37,145 nucleotides of DNA from Paenibacillus sp. 32O-W (lineage in GTDB: Bacteria > Bacillota > Bacilli > Paenibacillales > NBRC-103111). Below are positions 30,074 through 37,145 of this stretch, piece by piece (positions within the stretch are counted from its first letter, which is position 1; every line of letters begins with the position of its first letter). The position numbers and the translations under genes are program-made. The notes under the pieces were generated by a model. It was not told where the DNA came from. It saw nothing but the letters and a program-made list of their open reading frames with translations, and made no database searches. The DNA lies in assembly GCF_007679495.1 (NCBI RefSeq), contig NZ_VEGP01000059.1, forward strand, positions 1 through 37,145, read 5' to 3'.

Positions 30074-31672
30074 ATGAAACGTATGGAGCAGGCGTCAGGA
30101 CGCACCATCATGCTGCAGGGGACCGCATCGGATGTAGGCAAAAGTTTGCTCGCTGCCGCATTATGCCGAATTTTCGTCCAGGACGGCTGGAAGGTCGCAC
30201 CGTTCAAATCGCAAAATATGTCGCTGAATTCTTACGTTACCCCCGACGGGAAAGAAATCGGGCGTGCTCAAGGAATGCAGGCGGATGCGTGCCGGATAGC
30301 GGCAACGACGGATATGAACCCGATTCTGCTGAAGCCTAAGCAGGATATGGTTTCGCAGGTCGTTGTCCATGGGAAGCCGTACAAGGACCTGGATGCACGG
30401 ACCTATCGCGAAAGCTATCTGTCCGAAGCGGGAGGAATTGTCCGGGAAGCGCTCGCCCGATTGCGCGAGGCTTATGATCTGGTCGTTATTGAGGGAGCGG
30501 GCAGTCCGGCCGAGGTGAACCTGAAGGACCGGGATATTGTGAACATGCGGCTGGCCGGCTGGGCCGACGCCCCGGTTCTGCTCGTGGCCGACATAGATCG
30601 GGGAGGGGTCTTCGCTTCGATCGTCGGTACGCTTGAAATTCTGACGCCGGAAGAGAGGGATCGGGTCAAGGGCTTCATCATCAACAAGTTCCGCGGGGAT
30701 GTGTCTCTGCTGAAACCGGGTCTGGATTGGCTGGAGCAGAAGACGGGCAAACCGGTGCTGGGGGTCATTCCATATATCCCCAAGCTGGAGCTGGAGGACG
30801 AAGATTCGCTGTCTCTGGAGAACAAGCAGAAGCGGCAGCAGAGCAAGGCAGAGCGGGCGCTCGATATCGCAGTCATCCGGCTGCCCCGTATTTCCAACTT
30901 CACGGACCTTGATCCTCTATATGAGGAGGATGATGTTCATCTGCGCTTCGTCTCCTCTACGGAAGAATTGGGCCGCCCCGATGCGCTCATTATTCCGGGA
31001 AGCAAAAATACAGTCGAGGATCTGGAGCACCTGAGGCAATGCGGTCTGGACGAGGCTGTTCTGCGCTATATCGGAGAGGGAGGATGGCTCGTCGGAATAT
31101 GCGGCGGCTACCAAATGCTGGGACAGCGGTTGGTCGACCCCGACTTCAACGAATCGAACCGGGAGGAATCGGCCGGGCTCGGGATTTTTCCCATGGAGAC
31201 GGTCTTTGTCGCGGACAAAAAAACCGAGCGCGTTGTAGGATATACCCGGGACCGCGATGAAAGCAAAGCGGAGCCGATAGAAGGGTATGAAATTCATATG
31301 GGCTTGACTCGTTTCACGGCTCCGGTGGAGCATCCTTTTATGGTAAAGAATGAACGGGATGGAGAAGCCCCGGACAATTATCATCCGGAAGGGGCCGTCA
31401 CTTCGGACGGACGCGTATGGGGCACATATGTGCACGGAATCCTGCACAATGACGAATTCCGGCGGCGGTGGCTGAACCGTATCCGGCTGAATAAAGGCTG
31501 GCCGCCATTAGAAGCCGCTTTCCATTTCCGAGAACGGAGAGAAGCGGCCTTCGACCGATTGGCGGATCATGTAAGAGAACATTTGGCTATCGGAGAAATT
31601 TATGAGATGATAGGAATAACGAAGGATCGAACGGATCTGATCAATCATTCGCCGGGAGGGGATCAAGAATGA
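30074..31672 (+). CDS. cbiP: Cobyric acid synthase (glutamine-dependent amidase)
   Basis: CbiP/CobQ amidates adenosylcobyrinic acid a,c-diamide at four side chains, using glutamine and ATP. The 532-residue product has a dethiobiotin-synthetase-like N-terminal domain (QGTASDVGKS P-loop, FKSQNMSLNSYVT) and a C-terminal class I glutamine amidotransferase domain. Its nucleophile is Cys343 in GICGGYQMLG and its histidine is His454 in YVHGILHN. Length and order are normal. Its stop overlaps the adenosyltransferase start by four bases (ATGA). Its presence without cbiA or ring genes here means the precursor comes from another locus or from salvage. Confidence 0.95.
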   Translation: MKRMEQASGRTIMLQGTASDVGKSLLAAALCRIFVQDGWKVAPFKSQNMSLNSYVTPDGKEIGRAQGMQADACRIAATTDMNPILLKPKQDMVSQVVVHGKPYKDLDARTYRESYLSEAGGIVREALARLREAYDLVVIEGAGSPAEVNLKDRDIVNMRLAGWADAPVLLVADIDRGGVFASIVGTLEILTPEERDRVKGFIINKFRGDVSLLKPGLDWLEQKTGKPVLGVIPYIPKLELEDEDSLSLENKQKRQQSKAERALDIAVIRLPRISNFTDLDPLYEEDDVHLRFVSSTEELGRPDALIIPGSKNTVEDLEHLRQCGLDEAVLRYIGEGGWLVGICGGYQMLGQRLVDPDFNESNREESAGLGIFPMETVFVADKKTERVVGYTRDRDESKAEPIEGYEIHMGLTRFTAPVEHPFMVKNERDGEAPDNYHPEGAVTSDGRVWGTYVHGILHNDEFRRRWLNRIRLNKGWPPLEAAFHFRERREAAFDRLADHVREHLAIGEIYEMIGITKDRTDLINHSPGGDQE

Positions 31673-32238
31673 ATATTTACACGAGAACGGGAGATGCCGG
31701 CCAGACGGGAGTCATCGGCGGAAGAGTGGATAAGGATAATGTCAGGGTGGAGGCGTACGGCACCGTCGATGAACTGAACTGCTTTGTCGGGCAGGCCATA
31801 GCTGTTTTGGAAGAGGACAAATTCGCCGATTTGCGGGACGATTTACTTCAGATTCAGCATGAATTATTTGATTGCGGGCATGATTTGGCCGTACTGCCAA
31901 GAGCCAAGAGAGAGTTCAAGCTGGCCTCCGGGTTGGCCGAACGATTGGAAGCGCTCATTGACAAATACGATGCGGAAACCCCCGATATTTCCCGTTTTGT
32001 TCTTCCGGGAGGCTCCCAAGCGTCGGCGCTGCTTCATGTATGCCGAACGGTATGCCGGAGAGCGGAGCGCAGAGTCGTTACCCTGGCCAAGGAGGACCAA
32101 ATCAACGAGGATGTCCGCATTTATTTGAACCGTCTGTCGGATTTCTTCTTTACGGTGGCCCGTACCGTCAATTATCGTCTGGGAGTGCCGGATGTCGAAT
32201 ATATTCGCAGTGCCGAGGTGTTTCGTAGAAAAAAATGA
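31669..32238 (+). CDS. PduO-type corrinoid adenosyltransferase
   Basis: This enzyme transfers the 5'-deoxyadenosyl group of ATP to the cobalt of reduced corrinoids, giving coenzyme forms. The 189-residue product matches the PduO/MMAB trimeric family. It begins with IYTRTGDAGQTGVIGG (ATP binding), has GTVDELNCFVGQA and later RTVCRRAERRVV. The start overlaps the cbiP stop by four bases, and its own stop overlaps the next gene by four bases, so translation is coupled across three genes. Both de novo intermediates and salvaged corrinoids could be substrates. Confidence 0.93.
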   Translation: MNIYTRTGDAGQTGVIGGRVDKDNVRVEAYGTVDELNCFVGQAIAVLEEDKFADLRDDLLQIQHELFDCGHDLAVLPRAKREFKLASGLAERLEALIDKYDAETPDISRFVLPGGSQASALLHVCRTVCRRAERRVVTLAKEDQINEDVRIYLNRLSDFFFTVARTVNYRLGVPDVEYIRSAEVFRRKK

Positions 32239-33224
32239 GCTACTATGAGCCGCTAGTCTACACGGTTTCTCCCGAAGAGGAGGGCATCCAGTTAAAAACC
32301 ATACTGCAGAGCCGAATGCAGCTGTCGCGGAAGCTCCTTTCCCGTCTGAAACGGACCGAGCAAGGAATAACGGTAAACGGGGAACGCAAGTACATCAGTG
32401 TTCCGGTGCATGCCGGAGACCGGATCGAAATTCGCATGGAGCAGGAGCAGTCGGAGGATATTCTGCCTGAGGACATCCCGCTGGATATTCTTCATGAGGA
32501 TGACCATCTGCTAATCGTTAATAAGCCCGCCGGGATGATTGTCCATCCGACGCACGGGCATTATGTGCACACATTGGCCAACGCCGTAGTTCATCATTGG
32601 CTGGAGCGGGGGGAGAAGGTCCGTTTTCGTCCGGTGCATCGGCTTGACCAGGAAACGTCAGGAGTATTAGCGATCGCCAAAAATCCGTTCGTCCATCAGC
32701 ATATTTCCGAGCAGATGAAGGCCCAGCAAGTGCTGAAGGAATATATGGCCGTGGTTCACGGCGAAATGGAGGCGGATGAAGGGACGATTGACGGACCGAT
32801 TGACCGCGATCCCGAACAGCCTCATTACCGGATAGTGACTCCTGACGGCTATCCGGCTGTTACCCATTATCGGGTTGTAGAGAGGCTGAAGGGGGCAACG
32901 CTTGTGGCCGTCAGGCTGGAAACCGGTCGGACGCATCAGATTCGCGTACATATGCTGTCTATAGGCCATCCGCTGATCGGCGACAAGATGTATCCTGCAG
33001 GAGGGGGTCCGTCCCTTCCGGGAAAGGCCGGCATCGAACGGCAGGCGCTGCATGCTTATCGGCTGGGCCTGGTTCATCCGGGAACAAGGCGGTATGTCGA
33101 GTTCCTGGCGGAGCTTCCGGAGGATATGCAGCGATTGCGGGCGGCTTTATCCGGCGGCACCGGCGCGGCAAGTATTGGAAGCCCGGCGGTGGACGACAGC
33201 AAGGGTAGCGGTCCACCGGACTGA
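32235..33224 (+). CDS. RluA/RluD-family pseudouridine synthase
   Basis: The 329-residue product has an N-terminal S4-like RNA-binding domain (about 15-75) and a catalytic domain with HRLDQETSGVLAIAKN, where Asp138 is the expected nucleophile. KPAGMIVHPTHGH and RLETGRTHQIRVH are also typical of the RluA/RluC/RluD group. It would convert specific uridines of rRNA or tRNA to pseudouridine. The last 30 residues are a low-complexity Gly/Ser tail. The ATG overlaps the adenosyltransferase stop by four bases, which places a housekeeping RNA enzyme at the end of a cobalamin operon. The target uridine cannot be read from sequence. Confidence 0.9.
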   Translation: MSYYEPLVYTVSPEEEGIQLKTILQSRMQLSRKLLSRLKRTEQGITVNGERKYISVPVHAGDRIEIRMEQEQSEDILPEDIPLDILHEDDHLLIVNKPAGMIVHPTHGHYVHTLANAVVHHWLERGEKVRFRPVHRLDQETSGVLAIAKNPFVHQHISEQMKAQQVLKEYMAVVHGEMEADEGTIDGPIDRDPEQPHYRIVTPDGYPAVTHYRVVERLKGATLVAVRLETGRTHQIRVHMLSIGHPLIGDKMYPAGGGPSLPGKAGIERQALHAYRLGLVHPGTRRYVEFLAELPEDMQRLRAALSGGTGAASIGSPAVDDSKGSGPPD

Positions 33225-33503
33225 AACGCCCGATGGGAAAAATTGTTTTACAAGATTACGTATTAATAAGCAATTTCTATTACAAGTTTGATGAATTGTT
33301 TGGTAAGCTATTTATATCAAACTCATGTTCTATAACTTTGCACAAGAGCGAAAATTGATTAAAGGTTTGTTTCAACTGACGAAATATAAGTTTTGATATA
33401 AACGTTGCATAGATAGAAAACTATCGCTACTGATTGGCAAACGATTTAACTGTAATTTATGTAGGTAAATTCAAGCGAATGGCAGAAAGTGATTAAAGTA
33501 AAT

Positions 33504-33632
33504 GGAAAAACTGCATTTAAAATCGAGTTTTTTTGCCGACATCGCCTTTTTTACCCAAACTAACTGCGGTTTTTCCACTTAGTTTCCGCTTTTTGCTCCA
33601 GAGGAGCAAATTAACTGTATGAAATCCAGTTA
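33504..33632. repeat. Nested inverted repeats in the intergenic region
   Basis: GGAAAAACTGCA (33504-33515) is inverted as TGCGGTTTTTCC (33565-33576) with one G-U-compatible change. TTTGCTCC (33592-33599) pairs perfectly with GGAGCAAA (33603-33610), and TAACTG (33612-33617) with CAGTTA (33627-33632). Confidence 0.65.
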
Positions 33633-33635
33633 GGC

Positions 33636-33826
33636 GCGCCATTCCGTTTGCACGGCATAAATAGACGGGTTTTCAAGGTAGACGTCGAAGTCGTAGAAGC
33701 GTTAACGGTACTAGCGGAAAATGATGTAGACGGATTTTCAAGGTAGTAGACGCGCCATTCCGTTTACACGGCATAAATAGACGGGTTTTCAAGATAGACT
33801 TCCAAGTCGCAGAAGCGTCAATGGTA
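33636..33826. repeat. Two 75-base direct repeats, 116-base period, with a partial third copy
   Basis: A unit starting GCGCCATTCCGTTT (33636-33710) recurs at 33752-33826 with about eight differences. A partial copy of its core (TAGACGG-TTTTCAAGGTAG) lies between them at about 33726-33746. The repeats are not in a gene and show no CRISPR-like spacer pattern. Confidence 0.85.
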
Positions 33827-33977
33827 TCGTCAAACAGCACCATCAGAAGGATGACAAGACAGCTATGTCCTTGTCGAAACATGACCAGGCAAACTGTTGA
33901 ATGGAATGGCAGAGAAAATGATTCGTCAGGAACGATAATGATCTGCACGGAAAGCTTTACTGCAAGGAGGAATCACA

Positions 33978-34334
33978 ATGAAGCTGAAGATGTACTCTTA
34001 TCCCAAATGCGACACCTGCCGCAAAGCCCAGAAATGGCTGGAAGCCAAAGGGCATGAGATAACCGTCGTAAATGTGTTCGAGGAGCCTCCTTCCGAATCG
34101 GAAATGGCCGATTTGATTGACAGAAGCGGATTGGAGCTGAAGAAGTTTTTCAACACATCCGGTGAAGTTTATAAAGAGATGAATTTAAAGGATAAATTGG
34201 GGCAAATGAGCGAGGAGGAGCAGATCCGACTGTTGGCGTCGAACGGAAGATTGATCAAGCGCCCCGTCGTGACGGACGGCAGCAAGGTGACGGTCGGCTT
34301 CAAGGAGGATATGTACTCGCAAGCATGGGGATGA
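33978..34334 (+). CDS. ArsC/Spx-family thioredoxin-fold protein
   Basis: The 118-residue product has the ArsC/Spx/MgsR fold. It shows an N-terminal YPKCDTCRKAQKWL motif (Cys11 and Cys14), a central helix with LKKFFNTSGEVYKE, and RLIKRPVV, the cis-proline region that binds anions or thiols. It may be a glutaredoxin-like reductase, an arsenate-reductase paralogue or an Spx-type stress regulator. The RPVV segment and total length fit the YffB/YusI-type subgroup best. AAGGAGG lies seven to eight bases before the ATG. Activity is uncertain. Confidence 0.85.
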   Translation: MKLKMYSYPKCDTCRKAQKWLEAKGHEITVVNVFEEPPSESEMADLIDRSGLELKKFFNTSGEVYKEMNLKDKLGQMSEEEQIRLLASNGRLIKRPVVTDGSKVTVGFKEDMYSQAWG

Positions 34335-34375
34335 CGGCAAGCTAGTCCGTACAGCATCAGAGGGGGACAGGGTGA

Positions 34376-35470
34376 ATGGAGGCCAAACAAAATCGTAAGG
34401 ATGAAAGCGTACGGCGGCTGCAAGCCGTATGGCCTTTTTGTCTGACGAAGCTTAAGAAGGGGCTCTCGTATGTGAAAATGGGCTCTTTCGGAGGCGCGAT
34501 TTTGACAATGCTTGTTTCGGTAGGAGCCTACGCCCTGATCGCTCCGTTGCAATTGGCTGTAGGCATGGTGGTCATGGTGCTGATTCACGAATTGGGCCAT
34601 GTCGTGGCCGCCAAGCAGAAAGGACTGTCCACTTCCGCACCGGTCTTCATCCCTTTTATCGGTGCGATGGTGAATTTGGAGAGACATCCCCGCAATGCGG
34701 CCACGGAAGCCTATATTGCGTTAGGAGGCCCGTTGCTTGGAAGCATCGGTGCATTCGCTTCCTACTGGATAGGGAACCGCTGGGACTCGCTGCTGCTGTT
34801 GGCGCTCGCCTATATCGGGTTCATTATTAACCTCGTTAATTTACTGCCGATCCATCCTTTGGATGGCGGACGAATTGCGATAGCGGTGAGCCGCCGGCTC
34901 GTTTCCATCGGATTAATTGCCGGGCTGGTCATTATTGTTTACTATCAGCTTTATATTCTATTTATCTTCTGGATTTTGTTCGCCCTGGATCTGGCGCGTA
35001 AATATATTGACCGCAAGAGGGGGCCCAAGCTGCGGAGCATAGAGGCATCCTATGAATTGCCGCTGACATGGGTAGAGGACCGGCTGAAGGAGCGGGGGTT
35101 GGAGCTTCCGCGGCAGGATCAGCAGAAGGACCTCGAGTTCACTACCTACTCGGAACTGGACGGTCATCAAAAAATGATGTTCCTGTGGGAAGACATAGGC
35201 TTGAGAGGGACTCTGCTGCTTCCCGGGCAAGTGCTGGTTCACCGTGCCCGCCTCCTGCAAACCGATATTAAGGATAAGAAGGAAGGGCGATTCTTATTGG
35301 TCCGCTGCCGGGCGGATTATTATGCCTATGAGAACGAGGAGTATTTCACTGTACCACAAAGAACACGATGGGCTTTGGGTTCGGTATATCTGACCTTGGC
35401 CGTCTCTCTTATTTACATGCTGTATTCGTTCGCCCACGTCGGATGGATGGCGGGCCTTGAGAACACATAA
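34376..35470 (+). CDS. M50 (site-2 protease family) membrane protein
   Basis: The 364-residue product has about six membrane segments. The zinc-binding motif HELGH (71-75) and the second ligand motif NLLPIHPLDGGRI (Asp163) place it in the M50 site-2 protease family, which cuts other membrane proteins inside the bilayer. The C-terminal part (about 205-335) is soluble, charged and ends in another hydrophobic segment. The substrate is unknown; sporulation or anti-sigma substrates are possible for this family. The ATG follows GGGGGACAGGGTGA. It is 41 bases after the ArsC/Spx-like gene and may be co-transcribed with it. Confidence 0.85.
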   Translation: MEAKQNRKDESVRRLQAVWPFCLTKLKKGLSYVKMGSFGGAILTMLVSVGAYALIAPLQLAVGMVVMVLIHELGHVVAAKQKGLSTSAPVFIPFIGAMVNLERHPRNAATEAYIALGGPLLGSIGAFASYWIGNRWDSLLLLALAYIGFIINLVNLLPIHPLDGGRIAIAVSRRLVSIGLIAGLVIIVYYQLYILFIFWILFALDLARKYIDRKRGPKLRSIEASYELPLTWVEDRLKERGLELPRQDQQKDLEFTTYSELDGHQKMMFLWEDIGLRGTLLLPGQVLVHRARLLQTDIKDKKEGRFLLVRCRADYYAYENEEYFTVPQRTRWALGSVYLTLAVSLIYMLYSFAHVGWMAGLENT

Positions 35471-35821
35471 CCAGCTTGGCAAAAGGGCTGACTGCTCGAC
35501 GTGCAGCGCCGCAGCCGTTCGCCGGGAATGCATCAAAAATAAGCAAGAGCGGTATAGTTTACTATTGGTACGATCTCCGCTGCGGCCATGTGGATTGGGG
35601 CAATGGCAGGGCAGTTGCGGTATCGGTAAAGCCTAATGGTGGTACTGCATTACGAAACGGTAACGGCATAAGTCGTTGTTTACATTTAATGTTGTTAAGG
35701 ATATGGCATATAGTGAAAGAGTAAAAGGAGAGGCTATATAAGCTTTTAGGTTCTACAATAAGATTGGCAAACAGGGTTCGCAAGTCAGCCGGTGTGCCGG
35801 CATGAGTGGGGGAAAGGAACG
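35471..35821 (+). other. Intergenic region before the DapL-like gene
   Basis: This 351-base gap contains no supported gene. A CCGG-TGTG-CCGG palindrome lies near 35790, and AAAAGGAGAGG at about 35725 looks like a ribosome binding site but has no usable start after it. I see no strong promoter or terminator. Confidence 0.45.
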
Positions 35822-37015
35822 ATGAAGGTTAGATCGTCCGAACGGATTCGGCAATTAGGTTCGGCCATCTTCGCTGAGATGGAGCAATGGAAAGAGGAGG
35901 TCAGCCGGCAGGGGACCGACATCATTGATCTGGGCATCGGCAGTCCGGACCTACCTCCTTCCGACAAGGTGATGGAGGTTCTGGCGAAGGCCGTGACCAA
36001 TCCGGCCAATTACGGGTACCCGACGCGATCCGGAGGACGCGGCTTCAGGGAGGCGGTCTCCCGTTGGTATGATTACCGATTCGGGGTGCAATTGGATCCG
36101 GAGAATGAAGTGCTGACATTGATGGGCTCTCAGGATGGCCTGGCGCATTTGGCTATGGCGGTAGCCGATCCGGGGGATGTCGCCATCGTACCGGATCCGG
36201 GATATCCGATCTATCATGCCAGTTTGGTGTTGGCGGGGGTCACGCCGTGGATGATGCCGTTGAGGGCGGAAAATCACTTTTTGCCGGTGCTGGAAGATAT
36301 TCCGGAGGAAGTAGTTCGCCGTGCCAAGTTCATACTGTGCAGCTATCCCAGCAACCCGCTTTCGGCAGTGGCGGACCGCCAATTTTTTGAGAAGCTGGTC
36401 CGTTTCGCCCGGGATCATGATCTTCTTGTCGTACATGATCTGGCTTATTCCGAGCTTGCCTTCGACGATTATGAGCCGACAAGCATTCTTCAGGTCGAAG
36501 GGGCCAAAGAGGTTGCTGTCGAATTTCATTCATTGTCGAAGAGCTACAATATGGCCGGCTGCAGGCTCGCTTATATGGCCGGTGACCCCGAAGCGGTTCG
36601 GGCATTGGGTGAACTGAAGTCCAACATCGATTATGGTGTATTCGAGGCTATCCAACAAGCCGGCATTGCGGCTCTGGAGGAAGACCGGCAAGGAACTGGC
36701 CCAAGGGTAGCGGAGGTCTACCAAAGGCGGCGGGATATATTAATCAATGGCTTGCACCGGGCAGGCTGGGCGATTCCGACACCTAAAGCGACAATGTTCC
36801 TGTGGGCGCCTATCCCGAAAGGCTGGACATCTCGACAAATTTCCCGGGAAATTTTGTATTCTACAGGCGTTGTCGTTATTCCGGGAGACGCGTTCGGACA
36901 GGAAGGGGAAGGCTATGTTCGAATTGCGCTTGTACGTGATGATAAGGTGCTCGAGGAAGTTGTCGCAAGACTGTCCCGTTTTATAGAGGAACGAAAACAA
37001 GAGGGCCGCTGGTAA
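35822..37015 (+). CDS. DapL/MtnE-like class I aminotransferase
   Basis: The 397-residue PLP enzyme shows DLGIGSPDLPPSDKV near the N-terminus, PDPGYPIYHASL, SYPSNPLSA (substrate Asn region) and the Schiff-base Lys240 in SLSKSYNMAGCRLAY. These patterns resemble LL-diaminopimelate aminotransferase (DapL) and related aminotransferases such as MtnE. ATG 35822 is chosen because GGGGGAAAGGAA is just upstream; a GTG at 35792 is in frame but less suitable. A terminator follows. The exact substrate cannot be set from sequence. Confidence 0.82.
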   Translation: MKVRSSERIRQLGSAIFAEMEQWKEEVSRQGTDIIDLGIGSPDLPPSDKVMEVLAKAVTNPANYGYPTRSGGRGFREAVSRWYDYRFGVQLDPENEVLTLMGSQDGLAHLAMAVADPGDVAIVPDPGYPIYHASLVLAGVTPWMMPLRAENHFLPVLEDIPEEVVRRAKFILCSYPSNPLSAVADRQFFEKLVRFARDHDLLVVHDLAYSELAFDDYEPTSILQVEGAKEVAVEFHSLSKSYNMAGCRLAYMAGDPEAVRALGELKSNIDYGVFEAIQQAGIAALEEDRQGTGPRVAEVYQRRRDILINGLHRAGWAIPTPKATMFLWAPIPKGWTSRQISREILYSTGVVVIPGDAFGQEGEGYVRIALVRDDKVLEEVVARLSRFIEERKQEGRW

Positions 37016-37043
37016 CATATCCGGCAAGGGCCCTTCTTTTTTT
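36999..37043 (+). terminator. Terminator after the DapL-like gene
   Basis: AGGGCC-GCTGG on the 5' arm pairs with CCGGC-AA-GGCCCT on the 3' arm, followed by TTCTTTTTTT. The stop codon sits in the loop region. Confidence 0.75.
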
Positions 37044-37049
37044 ACCACA

Positions 37050-37098
37050 TTAGAAAGTTTAAGTTCAATAAAGCATTAAAATGGAACAAACTTTCTAA
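37050..37098. repeat. Perfect 11-bp inverted repeat at the window end
   Basis: TTAGAAAGTTT (37050-37060) and AAACTTTCTAA (37088-37098) are exact complements with a 27-base loop. No U-tract or gene is associated. The region beyond 37100 is unassigned. Confidence 0.6.
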
Positions 37099-37145
37099 TT
37101 GGCATAAAAAGCTACCTTTAAAACCGGGTTATTCGTCTTCGAAGA

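Larger units (their letters stand above)
33225..33977. other. AT-rich, repeat-bearing intergenic region without a gene
   Basis: This 753-base gap is AT-rich to about 33500 and shows no clear start sites with ribosome binding sites. It then holds nested hairpins (33504-33632) and a pair of 75-base direct repeats (33636-33826). Short open frames within it read through repeats. No terminator with a U-tract was found directly after the pseudouridine synthase gene. Confidence 0.6.

Noticed and set aside
33636-33826. Direct repeats considered as a CRISPR remnant
   Set aside because: Only two full 75-base copies, no spacer-sized unique segments of uniform length and no cas genes.
35635-35660. TGGTGGTAC sequence resembling a T-box
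   Set aside because: It lacks the AAGGG start and CCRCG end, and no terminator, antiterminator or Stem I is visible around it.
35476-35724. 82-codon open frame before the DapL-like gene
   Set aside because: No ribosome binding site at its start and no recognisable product.

Overview
The window looks like chromosomal DNA of a spore-forming Bacillales bacterium, most likely Paenibacillus or a close relative. The evidence is a pheST operon behind a T-box leader, a zapA-cvpA-mutS2 cluster, a sigmaW-type pspA promoter, an alaR-alaT pair, a Spo0E-like phosphatase, strong AGGAGG-type ribosome binding sites and moderate GC content. The genus is inferred from gene content and order; no database was searched.

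Layout. Bases 1-135 look like the right end of an IS200/IS605-type element (the structured 3' end of a TnpB omega RNA). A minus-strand monofunctional peptidoglycan glycosyltransferase follows (295-1167). A phenylalanine T-box leader (about 1690-1999) with a clear sigmaA promoter precedes pheS and pheT (2366-5869). Next come an unusually long ZapA-domain protein with an 800-residue coiled coil, cvpA, two minus-strand envelope genes (a CuA-type cupredoxin lipoprotein and a YvlD-like membrane protein) and mutS2. From 13031 to 15447 lies a membrane-stress block: a textbook sigmaW-type promoter, pspA, a DUF350 membrane protein, a 27-residue membrane peptide and an acidic double zinc-ribbon protein, closed by a strong terminator. 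An MFS transporter, a cysK-type gene, alaR-alaT, a Spo0E-like gene and a small lipoprotein follow.

The third region (21442-33224) is a cobalamin locus. A sigmaA promoter and a cobalamin riboswitch with an intrinsic terminator lead into a B12 ABC importer (btuF, btuC, btuD). Then come cobT, cobU, cbiB, cobS, cobD, cbiP and a PduO-type adenosyltransferase, with a translationally overlapping RluA-family pseudouridine synthase at the end. Together these genes import corrinoids, adenosylate and amidate them, attach aminopropanol phosphate and assemble the lower nucleotide loop. The corrin-ring genes, cbiA and a cobC-type phosphatase are not in the window. The tail holds an ArsC/Spx-like thioredoxin-fold protein, an M50 site-2-protease-like protein and a DapL/MtnE-like aminotransferase.

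The least ordinary items are the ZapA-coiled-coil fusion with its recent 252-bp internal duplication, a cobU interrupted in frame by about 64 extra codons containing an inverted repeat, the PspA/DUF350/mini-peptide/zinc-ribbon group, and two repeat-rich intergenic regions (18005-18549 and 33225-33977). I found no CRISPR array, rRNA, tRNA or complete transposase gene.
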